Shown here one piece after another: positions 16,871 to 24,662 of a stretch of DNA of 64,000 bases. Position numbers and translations under genes: made by a program. Below the pieces are notes generated by a model. It made no database searches. It was not told the origin of the DNA and saw nothing but the letters and a program-made list of their open reading frames with translations. Source of the DNA: CAYZTY01 sp964444665 (lineage in GTDB: Bacteria > Planctomycetota > Phycisphaerae > Sedimentisphaerales > CAYZTY01); contig CAYUIE010000010.1 in NCBI GenBank assembly GCA_964444665.1, positions 62,001 to 126,000 on the forward strand. The letters run 5' to 3'. Position 1 is the first letter of the stretch. The number at the start of each line of letters is the position of its first letter.

Positions 16871-18349
16871 TTATTTGCGGCCAAGATATTTTTTTCTGAA
16901 CCTTGCAGTCGGGATATTGAGCAGCCTTCGATATTTTGCCACTGTTCGGCGTGCGATATTGTGAAAACCCACATCAGCCATTTTCTTTCGGATTTCGTCA
17001 TCGCTGAGCGGTTTGGTCTTGTCTTCCTGTTCGACTATTTGCTGGAGTTTCGCTCTGACGGCGTGCCAGCTTCGGCTCTTGCCGTCTTCGGTTTGTATGC
17101 CGCCCGCGAAAAATCTGCGAAGCGGCAGGATGCCCTGCGGAGACTGCATGTATTTGCCCGCAACCGCTCTCGAGACGGTCGCAATGTGGATGCCGAGCTC
17201 GTCGGCGATTTTTGACATCGGAAGGGGTTTTAAGAATAGCTTACCCTTGTCAAAAAATTCTTTCTGGTCTGCCACCACTGATTTTGCCACTCTGAGCAAG
17301 GTGTTTTTGCGCTGGGCTATGGCGTCTATGAACCACTGTGCCGAGCGAATATTGTTTTTCAGGAACTGTCTCGTTTTTTCGTCGGCCTTCGGGTTCTTTG
17401 CCAGTTTCAGATAAAAATTACTTATCCTCAGGTTCGGCACCCTGTCGCTGGCCAGCCTTACGGAATAATCGGTGTCGTCTTCGTTGGGCTCGACTATTAT
17501 CTCCGCCGTGATGGGGTGGTTCGAGGCCGGGCCTATCTGCAGGCCGGGTGAGGTATCGAGCTTGCTGAGATGGCTGATGGCCTTATAGATTCTCTCGATG
17601 CTGCAGTTCATTTTTTTTGCGATTTCAGGCAGCCGATTTTCAAGCAGCTCGTTCATATATTCTGCAATAAGTCGGCTCTCGAAACTGAAATCATCGGGAC
17701 TCTGCTGCATCTGGAGCAGCAGGGACTCCTTCAGGTCTCTGGCTCCAACTCCGGGCGGGTCTAAATTCTGAATAAGCGACAGGGCCTGCTTTATATGTTC
17801 AAGATTGAAATCATTCCTTTCCTTGTTATGCAATTGCTCAAGTCTTACGGACAAGTATCCTTTTTCATCGATATAATCGATAATCAGCCGACCTGCTTTT
17901 TTAACCGGCGCCTCAACATCGACCAATCCCCATTGCTCCACGAGGTATTCGTGCAGTGAACAGGGCTGGGCAGCGGTGTTTTTCATTGCTTCAAGTTTTT
18001 TATCGGTCTCGCCGGAACGACCGTAAACCTGCAAAGGCCCGCCCCGATGCGTATATTCACGAAAATCATCGTCAAGGTCCTCGAGACGCTGGAAATCATC
18101 AATCTTGTTGTTGTCCTGGTTAACAACCAGGTCCTTCTCGTTCATACTATCATCGCTTTGCTGCTCTGATGAATCTTCGGGTCCGGCCGGTTCGACCGGC
18201 TCAAGGACCGGATTGCTGTTTAATTCCTGGTCGATTCTTTCCTGCAGGACAAGCAACGGCAGTTGCAATATCTCCATCGATTGTATCATTCGAGGAGCAA
18301 GCTTCATCCGCTGCTCCATTCGCATCTGCCCTGTCATACTCATTTTCAT
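16871..18349 (-). CDS. rpoN: RNA polymerase sigma-54 factor
   Basis: Alternative sigma factor for -24/-12 promoters, dependent on AAA+ activators. Region I (residues 1-50) is Gln/Leu-rich with MRMEQRMKLAPRMIQSMEILQLPL. An acidic region II follows (about 60-110). The core-binding and HTH domains come next, and the C-terminal RpoN box reads ARRTVAKYRRLLNIP. Length 492 is normal. It follows recR on the minus strand after about 155 bases and is convergent with the dehydrogenase gene. No enhancer-binding activator is encoded in the window. Confidence 0.97.
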   Translation of the reverse strand: MKMSMTGQMRMEQRMKLAPRMIQSMEILQLPLLVLQERIDQELNSNPVLEPVEPAGPEDSSEQQSDDSMNEKDLVVNQDNNKIDDFQRLEDLDDDFREYTHRGGPLQVYGRSGETDKKLEAMKNTAAQPCSLHEYLVEQWGLVDVEAPVKKAGRLIIDYIDEKGYLSVRLEQLHNKERNDFNLEHIKQALSLIQNLDPPGVGARDLKESLLLQMQQSPDDFSFESRLIAEYMNELLENRLPEIAKKMNCSIERIYKAISHLSKLDTSPGLQIGPASNHPITAEIIVEPNEDDTDYSVRLASDRVPNLRISNFYLKLAKNPKADEKTRQFLKNNIRSAQWFIDAIAQRKNTLLRVAKSVVADQKEFFDKGKLFLKPLPMSKIADELGIHIATVSRAVAGKYMQSPQGILPLRRFFAGGIQTEDGKSRSWHAVRAKLQQIVEQEDKTKPLSDDEIRKKMADVGFHNIARRTVAKYRRLLNIPTARFRKKYLGRK

Positions 18350-18503
18350 AGTAAAATTACCGAAGCTATCTTAGCGATATGATTTACGTTTGCCTTATCG
18401 CTTGTCTTCTTGAAGGTCCGATACTAACGACTACTATATTATACCATAAACCTCGGTAAAATGTTAGGGGAGGTTAAAAACTTTACCGGCCGGGCCGATG
18501 AAA

Positions 18504-19109
18504 TTATTCCATTTTCTGCCTGCCGCGAATCGCCTCAACAAGAATCGAGCCACCGGCAAATTCGATAGTGCCGCCGGTGGGCAGTCCTCTGGCTAAGCGT
18601 GTAATTTTTACACCCATTGGCCTTATCAGCGAAGCTATGTACAAAGCCGTCGCGTCGCCGTCGATATTCGGATTAGTGGCCATTACTATCTCCGCTATCG
18701 AGCCGCTGCGGATACGCTTCAGAAGGCCCTCAATGTCTAAATCGTCCGGCTCAACGCCTTCGAGTGGTGCGATATGACCGCCCAGGACGTGATAACTCCA
18801 TTTGCAAGCCCCTGTTTTTTCGAGACTTATGAGGTCTTTTGGCTTTTCAACCACACAAATGATACCCTTATCCCGTCGCGGGTCGCTGCATATCGAACAG
18901 ATTTGGGCCTCGGCCAGATTATTGCAGATTTTGCAGCGTTTGATGTCGCTCTTCACAGTAGTAATGGCCTCGGCGAGGGCAAGAGCCTCCTTCGGCTCGG
19001 CATTTAAAATATAAAAGGCCAGCCTTTCCGCCGTCTTTGGGCCAATGCCCGGCAGCTTGCCAAACTCCTCAATAAGCTTGTTTAGACTTTCTGTATAAAT
19101 ACTACCCAT
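18504..19109 (-). CDS. recR: Recombination protein RecR
   Basis: DNA-clamp protein of the RecFOR gap-repair pathway. The helix-hairpin-helix KLPGIGPKTAERLAFYIL is at about residues 15-32. The zinc finger CKICNNLAEAQICSIC is near 55-70. The Toprim domain includes ICVVEKPKDL and a GHIAPLEGVEPDDL stretch. I place the start at the ATG at 19109 (MGSIYTESL), giving 201 residues as in the family; a TTG two codons upstream is possible. In many bacteria it follows dnaX and ybaB. Here a REP/RAYT insertion separates it from dnaX, and ybaB is absent from the window. Confidence 0.96.
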   Translation of the reverse strand: MGSIYTESLNKLIEEFGKLPGIGPKTAERLAFYILNAEPKEALALAEAITTVKSDIKRCKICNNLAEAQICSICSDPRRDKGIICVVEKPKDLISLEKTGACKWSYHVLGGHIAPLEGVEPDDLDIEGLLKRIRSGSIAEIVMATNPNIDGDATALYIASLIRPMGVKITRLARGLPTGGTIEFAGGSILVEAIRGRQKME

Positions 19110-19124
19110 ATTCAATTACTCACA

Positions 19125-19177
19125 AACCATCCCCAAGCTTGTCCCCCGCTTCGCGGGGGGCTGGCGCTTGAGGCTGC
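19125..19177 (+). repeat. REP-like palindromic element, copy A
   Basis: A 53-bp sequence beginning aaccatccccaagcttg, with a GC stem-loop (cccccgcttcgcggggg) in the middle and ending gcgcttgaggctgc. It is identical base for base to copy C at 20631-20683 in the same orientation. It lies 15 bases upstream of the recR start and next to the stop of the 236-residue gene. Confidence 0.9.
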
Positions 19178-19197
19178 CACACATCTTAAGCCAATAT

Positions 19198-19908
19198 TTA
19201 CTTACAAATTTCCATAAACCGAGGGATTAGTCCCTCCATTTCCAACCAGCACTGTCTAAACATATTCAGCCCGAATTCCAATACATAGCCAGTATTATGC
19301 GAAAAATGGCCAAAATTTCCATCGAAAACAAAAGACAAATTCTCTTGGTTAGGATTTGTATATGCCTCTGAAGTTCCTGGAGCATTTGGATGTACATATT
19401 CTGAAAGTTCACTGTAGGAGTATTTCAGAGATTCGCTCTTTTGAGTAAGTGCTTTACGAAATTCGTCCAATTCAAGAGCTTCATATTTCTGAGTTGTATT
19501 GGGCGCGTTTTTGAATAGCAGGTTTAGATTTCGACGGTTTCGTCCACGACCGGCTCGCCAGAGTTCTGTAACCGCGCTGCTGACCGGATGTTTTTCATTG
19601 CTAACGTCTTCTAGTATTGTTTTTATATGGTAATATAATGCTACGGTTTCCAAAAGACACCGTGTTAAAATAGCAGCAGAGACAAGACGATTCTGCTTCC
19701 ATAGACTAATAGAAGCATTCCCCAGTTCTCTAACTCTCAACAGCATACTCTGATTCCAAACGGACGTATTAAGCAACAATGCGGGATTACAAGAATTTGA
19801 CTCTACTCCAAATTCCTTTGTGATTGGAATTTCTTCCAAGCTTTCAAGCATACTTGCAGCTGTTTCGAAATGCGACGATGATTGTTCTATGTTGTTTGAA
19901 TTAGCCAT
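19198..19908 (-). CDS. Uncharacterised soluble protein inside a REP-bounded insert (possibly DUF5677-like)
   Basis: I do not firmly recognise this 236-residue protein. It has no signal peptide or membrane segment and looks helical. The stretch LKYSYSELSEYVHPNAPGT, with a Tyr-x-x-Leu-Ser-x-x-x-His pattern, and the ALYYHIKTILED helix recall DUF5677/HEPN-like cytoplasmic proteins, a weak resemblance. It lies between REP-like copies A and B and next to the RAYT transposase, in a place where dnaX and recR are normally adjacent. Its base composition looks more AT-rich than the flanking dnaX and recR genes. It may be cargo of the insertion. Confidence 0.6.
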   Translation of the reverse strand: MANSNNIEQSSSHFETAASMLESLEEIPITKEFGVESNSCNPALLLNTSVWNQSMLLRVRELGNASISLWKQNRLVSAAILTRCLLETVALYYHIKTILEDVSNEKHPVSSAVTELWRAGRGRNRRNLNLLFKNAPNTTQKYEALELDEFRKALTQKSESLKYSYSELSEYVHPNAPGTSEAYTNPNQENLSFVFDGNFGHFSHNTGYVLEFGLNMFRQCWLEMEGLIPRFMEICK

Positions 19909-19946
19909 CGTATTTGCCTTTATAAGCTAACTAAGCGTCAGGGGTG

Positions 19947-20007
19947 GCAGCCTCAAGCAAGCCCTGAGTCCCGGCGCGCCGGGATCGAAGGGCGCAGCTT
20001 GGGGATG
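19947..20007 (-). repeat. REP-like palindromic element, copy B (inverted, diverged centre)
   Basis: In inverse orientation to copies A and C. Its ends (gcagcctcaagc and agcttggggatg) match the reverse complement of A, but the central stem is different: cccggcgcgccggg. It ends two bases from the RAYT stop codon, a typical place for a RAYT-associated REP. Confidence 0.8.
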
Positions 20008-20009
20008 AC

Positions 20010-20576
20010 TCAGGTCACAGGGAAACTATCAAAGTCTATTGGTATCGGTCCCTGCCGAGTATCCTGCCAATCAGCGGCGCTTGAATAATACCAACTATCC
20101 ACACTTTCAACCAGGCCTTTGCGTACCGGATTATTATGAAGATAACGTACTGAATTAATAACAGTCTCGACTTCTGTTATGTTGCGGTCATAACCTCCGC
20201 CTTTTTGCCAGAACCGGTAAAGCCTGTGCCTCTGAGATGTTGCCAGATATTTCAATCCATCAGGATTATTGCTTTTAAGATAATTTAATGCTTTGCGTGA
20301 TACAGGTTGCTTTATTGAAAGCAATATATCGGAAATTGAATATTGCTGTTTTCTCGGAAATATCAACAAATGCACATGGTTCGGCATAAAAACATAAGCC
20401 CACAAGTCGAACTTGTGCTTTTCACGACTTTTAATAATGGAATCAACAAGATACTTACAGGTTCTTTCCGCCAAAAGAAACGGCCGGTTATTGTAGCAGC
20501 TAAATGTTAATTCGTGGGCATTTCCCGCAAGATTGTAACGATGGCATCTTTTTGTATATACTTTCCCATTCAGCAT
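20010..20576 (-). CDS. REP-associated tyrosine transposase (RAYT, Y1/HUH family)
   Basis: Single-strand-specific HUH transposase related to IS200/IS605 TnpA, 188 residues. The metal-binding HxH is in FMPNHVHLLIF (His67 and His69). The nucleophile is most likely Tyr145 in SVRYLHNNPVRKGLV, the helix typical of RAYTs, followed by the WYYSSAADW stretch. These enzymes recognise and process REP palindromes and are usually single-copy, domesticated genes. Three REP-like elements lie within 900 bases, one adjoining its 3' end. All catalytic residues look intact. It sits between dnaX and recR, which are often adjacent in other genomes. Confidence 0.9.
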   Translation of the reverse strand: MLNGKVYTKRCHRYNLAGNAHELTFSCYNNRPFLLAERTCKYLVDSIIKSREKHKFDLWAYVFMPNHVHLLIFPRKQQYSISDILLSIKQPVSRKALNYLKSNNPDGLKYLATSQRHRLYRFWQKGGGYDRNITEVETVINSVRYLHNNPVRKGLVESVDSWYYSSAADWQDTRQGPIPIDFDSFPVT

Positions 20577-20630
20577 AACGGCATCATATCTAATTCATTA
20601 TCAACAGAAAACCTTCCTAATTGGCTAACG

Positions 20631-20683
20631 AACCATCCCCAAGCTTGTCCCCCGCTTCGCGGGGGGCTGGCGCTTGAGGCTGC
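20631..20683 (+). repeat. REP-like palindromic element, copy C
   Basis: 53 bp identical to copy A, in direct orientation, 14 bases downstream of the dnaX stop. With A it brackets a segment of about 1.45 kb containing the RAYT gene and the 236-residue gene. Confidence 0.9.
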
Positions 20684-20697
20684 TACCCATAGTCGTA

Positions 20698-22374
20698 TTA
20701 CGGGGGCTGAATATCAGTAACGCTCGCATCGAGGTCCATCAGGATAGCTTTTACCGACGGGTCGTTAATAATCTCATTCACTTCCTTCTGGCTGAGCCGG
20801 CCCGTCTTTCTCGGTTTTTTTGCGTTCGTCCGGCCGTTAGACTCAGGCTGTTCAATAGTGAAACGCACCTTCACCGGTACCTCAAGCATCTGGCTCAATA
20901 GTGACTGTATCTGGATTTTAACACTTCCATTTTCGCACAGCGCCTTCGCCATAGCCGCCTTCGCCGGGAACGAAAGCGTCAGCGTTCCATCATTATCCAG
21001 GCTGTGAGGAACGGCGTCAGCCATTTTCGCGGAGATATTGGCGTCCTTGGCATCAATCGCCTTCAGAATTGACGGCCATTTGCTTTTTATGGAAAATAAC
21101 TGAAGCTTGCCCGATGTTACAGGTTCAGTCTGCTGCAGCAGATTAGTCTGCACAAAGGCCTGCTTACTTCGGCTTGTTTGGTCACCAACTCCGCTTACCG
21201 TCTCGGGTGATTTTTTTTTTACCTCCCTCTGGGCAGCCGGCCGGCCTTCCAGTTGCGAAAGAAGCTCGGAAGCGTCCAGGAATTGCTCACTCAGGGTCAA
21301 CCTTAGCATCGTAGCCTCAAGAATTGCTCTTGGATTATCAGTGTTTCTCAGGGTCCAGCGGAGCTTCTCGAGCGCGGTTATGTCGTAAATAAGGCCGGGC
21401 ATATCAAATTTCTCCGCAAGCTTGCAGGCATCCTTACGGCCGTCCGTCATAACAACCAAAAGCTCGGTAGCATTTGCATCGCATTTCAAAACCGTCAAAT
21501 CCCGCATAAAGTCGATGGTCGAGGTTATCAGTTGTGCTGCGGACTGTCCCTCGGCCAGCAAATCATTGATTACAGCAAGGCTTCGGCCCGCGTCGCCGGC
21601 CGATATTTTCTCAACGAGGTTACGGATTTTCTCGACATCCGGCTGCCCAAGATACTCCTCAAGCATTGAAAAGGCCAGCGGCTCGATTCCGGTGCTTATA
21701 AGCTGGTCTAAAAGGCTAAGCGCGTCCCTCATTGAGCCGCTTGCCATTCTCGCCACCGCCACAACCAGCTCATCCTCGAAGTTTATCTTCTCCGTTTTGA
21801 GTATGTACCTTAACTGTTCGGCAATTTGGGCCGAGCCGATGTTTTTGAAATCAAATCTCTGGCATCTGGACTGAACCGTCGGCAGTATCTTGTTCGGCTG
21901 TGTGGTTGCGAAGATAAATTTTATATGCGAGGGCGGCTCTTCGAGTAATTTCAACAGGGCATTAAAGGCCGAGGTGCTAAGCATATGGACTTCGTCGATG
22001 ATATAGATTTTGTATCGAGCGCGTGCGGGCCTGTAGATTGCGTTCTCGCGCAATTCGCGGACATCGTCGACACCGGTGTTAGATGCGCCGTCGATTTCAA
22101 TTACGTCGATATCATCACCGGTGTTGATGGCCACACAGCTTTCACATTTGCAGCAGGGCTCGCTGGTAGGCCCGTCGGCCTTAAGGCAGTTAAGGGCCTT
22201 GGCCATGATTCGGGCCATCGTAGTCTTGCCCACCCCTCTCGGCCCGGTGAAAAGGTACGCGTGCGCAACCCGGTTGGTTTTTATCGCGTTAATGAGTGTC
22301 CTGGCGATCGCACTCTGACCTATCACCTCCTCGAATTTCTGTGACCTGTATCTTCTTGCCAATACTGTATACAT
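20698..22374 (-). CDS. dnaX: DNA polymerase III subunit tau/gamma
   Basis: Clamp-loader ATPase, 558 residues as full-length tau. The AAA+ module has Walker A GPRGVGKTT (about 44-52), a zinc site with CCKCESC near 80, Walker B IYIIDEVHML near 125, and the sensor SRC motif (VQSRCQRFDF) near 170. Domain III runs to about 370. A basic linker then leads to a divergent C-terminal tau part (about 420-558). An A10 slippage run preceded by a Shine-Dalgarno-like AGGGAGG lies at codons 385-388 and predicts a shorter gamma form. The start is only about 18 bases downstream of the SRP RNA gene. Confidence 0.96.
   Translation of the reverse strand: MYTVLARRYRSQKFEEVIGQSAIARTLINAIKTNRVAHAYLFTGPRGVGKTTMARIMAKALNCLKADGPTSEPCCKCESCVAINTGDDIDVIEIDGASNTGVDDVRELRENAIYRPARARYKIYIIDEVHMLSTSAFNALLKLLEEPPSHIKFIFATTQPNKILPTVQSRCQRFDFKNIGSAQIAEQLRYILKTEKINFEDELVVAVARMASGSMRDALSLLDQLISTGIEPLAFSMLEEYLGQPDVEKIRNLVEKISAGDAGRSLAVINDLLAEGQSAAQLITSTIDFMRDLTVLKCDANATELLVVMTDGRKDACKLAEKFDMPGLIYDITALEKLRWTLRNTDNPRAILEATMLRLTLSEQFLDASELLSQLEGRPAAQREVKKKSPETVSGVGDQTSRSKQAFVQTNLLQQTEPVTSGKLQLFSIKSKWPSILKAIDAKDANISAKMADAVPHSLDNDGTLTLSFPAKAAMAKALCENGSVKIQIQSLLSQMLEVPVKVRFTIEQPESNGRTNAKKPRKTGRLSQKEVNEIINDPSVKAILMDLDASVTDIQPP
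21211..21228 (-). promoter_or_regulatory. Predicted dnaX frameshift/slippage site (SD-like plus A10 run)
   Basis: On the coding strand AGGGAGGT is directly followed by ten As, read GTA AAA AAA AAA. A shift into the -1 frame meets TGA after about ten codons. The other shifted frame meets TAA after about four. Both give a gamma-like protein of roughly 390-400 residues. E. coli dnaX uses ribosomal slippage and Thermus dnaX uses transcriptional slippage on similar runs. Confidence 0.65.
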
Positions 22375-22391
22375 TAATTATCAATCAAAGA

Positions 22392-22490
22392 AGGCCGGGT
22401 TAACCACGGCACAACCGAGGACCACGCTTATGGCTGCTCGGTTCCCCGCCTGACCAGGTTCGCGGGCTCAGTTTGCATGGGACCCGGCCG
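22392..22490 (-). ncRNA. ffs: Signal recognition particle RNA, small bacterial (4.5S) type
   Basis: About 99 nt. The terminal stem pairs acccggcc (22482-22489) with ggccgggt (22393-22400). The conserved apical domain on the minus strand reads CCTGGTCAGG, then CGGGGAACCG with a GGAA tetraloop, then AGCAGCC, which is the Ffh-binding core. There is no Alu domain. A TAAAAT -10-like element ends about seven bases before the 5' end. dnaX starts about 18 bases after the RNA, as in the Bacillus scr-dnaX arrangement. Confidence 0.93.
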
Positions 22491-22602
22491 TAAAAATTTT
22501 ATTATTGACTATTTTCTTTCGACCACTTTTAATGCTCTGCCAATGATAAGTAATCAATGGTAAATAATCAATAGTAAATGTCGATTTAGAAGGGGATTTA
22601 AT

Positions 22603-22788
22603 ATGAAAGTCAGAATTGAAGAAGATACCTGTAGCGCCTGCGGATTATGTGTCGAAACCTGCCCGGATGTCTTTGAAATGGGTGATGACAAGGCCCAGGT
22701 CAGGGTGGATAGTGTTCCTGCCGAGTTTGAGGACGCCGTTAAGCAGGCCGTGGACGAATGCCCCGTCGAGGCGATAATCGTGGAATAG
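22603..22788 (+). CDS. Small [4Fe-4S]/[3Fe-4S] ferredoxin
   Basis: Soluble one-electron carrier of 61 residues. The cluster motif is CSACGLCVETCP (Cys11, 14, 17 and 21), and the remote Cys is in DECPVEAI (about residue 53). Only one full motif is present, so a single cluster is expected, as in Thermotoga and Desulfovibrio type ferredoxins. The body is strongly acidic. A GGGG-containing ribosome site is upstream. It converges with proC, the two stops being two bases apart. The redox partner is unknown; the hydrogenase implied by the hyp genes is one possibility. Confidence 0.92.
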   Translation: MKVRIEEDTCSACGLCVETCPDVFEMGDDKAQVRVDSVPAEFEDAVKQAVDECPVEAIIVE

Positions 22789-22790
22789 TC

Positions 22791-23600
22791 TCAACCGGAA
22801 AGTTCTTTGCTTCTTTGGCAGGCTCGTTCAATACCTCTGGATATAATCTCGCCAAGCTGTCCTTCTGAGAATATTTTCAAGGCCGCCTCGGTGGTTCCGC
22901 CGGGTGAAGTTACCTTTTGGCGAAGCTGGGCAGGTGTCTCTCCCTGTTTGTCGCGCTGAGCTGCGAGCAGGGCCGCCCCTTTGGCGGTTTGCAGAACAAG
23001 TTCTTTGGCCGTCTCGTCGGGCAGGCCCAGTTTGCCGGCCGCTTTTATCATTTCTTCCATCAGGAGAAAATAATAGGCAGGCCCGCTGCCGCTTACTGCC
23101 GTGACGGCATCTATTAAACCTTCATCTTCAACGACGACCGCTTTGCCGACCGCCGAGAATATCGACATTGCTTTATCCAGCTTCGCCTTTGCCCTTTCGT
23201 TGGCGAATAAAGCGCTTGCTCCTTCGCTTATCAAGGCAGGTGTATTAGGCATAACACGAACTATTGCAATATCACCCAAAGCATCGGCGATTTTGGAAAC
23301 CTTTATGCCCGCTGCGATTGATATCACAAGCGTGTCGGTCTTAACCGCGTCTTTTATACTCTCTAGGGCATCGGTCATGTTCTGCGGCTTGACACTGAGG
23401 ATAAGAACTTCCACCGACCGCGCTACCGCCGCGTTATCCGCTTCGGTCCCGACAGCATATTGTTCTTTTAGATATTCGAGCCTTTCGGCCCGTATATCAC
23501 CGGCAATTATGTTTTCAGGCGGATAGACCTTTGCCGATACCATCCCCTTGATAAGTGCTTCAGCCATATTCCCGCCACCAATAAATCCAATCTTGCTCAC
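22791..23600 (-). CDS. proC: Pyrroline-5-carboxylate reductase
   Basis: Last step of proline synthesis: reduces 1-pyrroline-5-carboxylate with NAD(P)H. The Rossmann motif is IGFIGGGNMAEALI at residues 3-16. The C-terminal dimerisation and substrate region has AVSGSGPAYYFLLMEE (about 163-178) and KVTSPGGTTEAAL (about 230-242), all diagnostic. Length 269 is normal. It is transcribed alone, divergent from the flavin reductase gene. Proline can also serve as a compatible solute. Confidence 0.96.
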   Translation of the reverse strand: MSKIGFIGGGNMAEALIKGMVSAKVYPPENIIAGDIRAERLEYLKEQYAVGTEADNAAVARSVEVLILSVKPQNMTDALESIKDAVKTDTLVISIAAGIKVSKIADALGDIAIVRVMPNTPALISEGASALFANERAKAKLDKAMSIFSAVGKAVVVEDEGLIDAVTAVSGSGPAYYFLLMEEMIKAAGKLGLPDETAKELVLQTAKGAALLAAQRDKQGETPAQLRQKVTSPGGTTEAALKIFSEGQLGEIISRGIERACQRSKELSG

Positions 23601-23690
23601 GGGATTCTCCTTGTTAAAATAACTCTTACGGGTAAAATTTTATCAAATATATCTTTCAAGTAAACACCAAATTGTTTTGGGAGTCCCGAA

Positions 23691-24194
23691 ATGCAAAAGC
23701 AAGTTGAATATGTCGAAGCGGTAAAGACCAAATACCCCGAACAGGTAGTCATCGCAATTGCAAAGGATAAAAAGGGCAAAGCCAATCCCATTACGCTTGG
23801 CTGGACGATGTTCGCATCCGGCCGGCCGGCGATGATGGCGATAGCGGTAGCGACGAGCCACTACTCAACCACGGCCATCCGCCACTCGAAGTGTTTTACG
23901 ATTGCATACCCCTCGGTTGATATGGCCGATGCGGCCTTGTTTTTCGGCAGCCACAGCGGCCGTGATACCGATAAGTTTGCCGAGTTCGATTGCAGGAACG
24001 AGCAGGCCGCAGCGATCGATTCCGTCCTGCTCACCGACGCCGTCGCAAATTTCGAGTGTACGCTTGAGACCCAAATCGAGGCCGGCGACCACATAATTTT
24101 TGTCGGCAAGGTAATCGCCGCCCACGTTAATACTGAGCCAAAAAAGCGCCTTTACACCGTCGGCCCCGGCCATAAACTTGGCTCTGCTTCCTGA
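23691..24194 (+). CDS. Flavin reductase-like / FMN-binding split-barrel protein
   Basis: 167-residue member of the flavin reductase-like family, which binds FMN in a split beta-barrel. Supporting stretches are ITLGWTMFASGRPAMMAIAV (about 34-53), HSKCFTIAYPS and FFGSHSGRDTDKF. The late ECTLETQIEAGDHIIFVGKVIAAHV is the usual barrel strand with GDH. Function in the family ranges from NAD(P)H:flavin oxidoreductase to rubredoxin/oxygen reductase partner. The neighbours do not narrow it. Confidence 0.82.
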   Translation: MQKQVEYVEAVKTKYPEQVVIAIAKDKKGKANPITLGWTMFASGRPAMMAIAVATSHYSTTAIRHSKCFTIAYPSVDMADAALFFGSHSGRDTDKFAEFDCRNEQAAAIDSVLLTDAVANFECTLETQIEAGDHIIFVGKVIAAHVNTEPKKRLYTVGPGHKLGSAS

Positions 24195-24316
24195 AAACCG
24201 GCTCTTACGGTTAGCCACCAACATGCCGATACAAACGAAATTTTCACCTGCTAGGAAAAGATTTGAGAACCAAATAGGTGGCTTCTTTTCGCTTAATACA
24301 GTGATTTGACTTAGGC

Positions 24317-24338
24317 AACGGTCTTTCTAACCGTTTTT
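24317..24338 (+). terminator. Possible terminator downstream of the flavin reductase gene
   Basis: Stem aacggt/accgtt with a seven-base loop followed by TTTTT. A hairpin with the same stem but a different loop occurs at 26128-26148 on the other side of the 374-residue gene. Confidence 0.5.
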
Positions 24339-24563
24339 ATCGTTATGTAAGTTGGTGTTTGTAACGTAGTTATTAAATTCTCACAGATTCTGGTTGCGTT
24401 TGAGTTGCGTATTTGGTGCAAAATTCGATGCTGGAACTCTCTACCCAGGTCCCAAATGTGCGTCACTCAGAGCCAAGGCCGATTCATACTGTTCTGGTAA
24501 AGTGTGCTTTTTCCCCTAATCAGCAAGCAACTTCGTGCATTCGATTGAATTCCGTTGAACCGC

Positions 24564-24623
24564 ACGTAACGTTCAGGTTCAGCCGCGCGGCTTTTTGCGT
24601 CGGCTGCATTAGCCTGGTTATGT
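24564..24623. repeat. attC-like imperfect palindrome (60 bp)
   Basis: The ends ACGTAAC and GTTATGT are complementary at six of seven positions and resemble the R boxes (RYYYAAC / GTTRRRY) of integron attC sites. Inside are CAGG/CCTG and a longer stem, cagccgcgc pairing with gcgtcggctg, with one unpaired base and a short loop. It lies 40 bases beyond the stop codon of the 374-residue gene, where an attC should lie in a gene cassette. No integron integrase is in the window. Confidence 0.4.
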
Positions 24624-24662
24624 GTCCTACGACTACACTTTCATCGGTAAGGCATTGGCAAA

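Larger units (their letters stand above)
24195..24662. other. Intergenic region with a hairpin terminator and an attC-like palindrome
   Basis: A gap of 468 bases between the flavin reductase gene and the 374-residue gene. It has a plausible terminator at 24317-24338 and a long imperfect palindrome at 24564-24623, described separately. The frames across it look non-coding. Confidence 0.5.

Noticed and set aside
22549..22577. 14-bp imperfect tandem duplication (taatcaatggtaaa) before the ferredoxin gene
   Set aside because: Only two units, AT-rich, likely chance or slippage; no function suggested.
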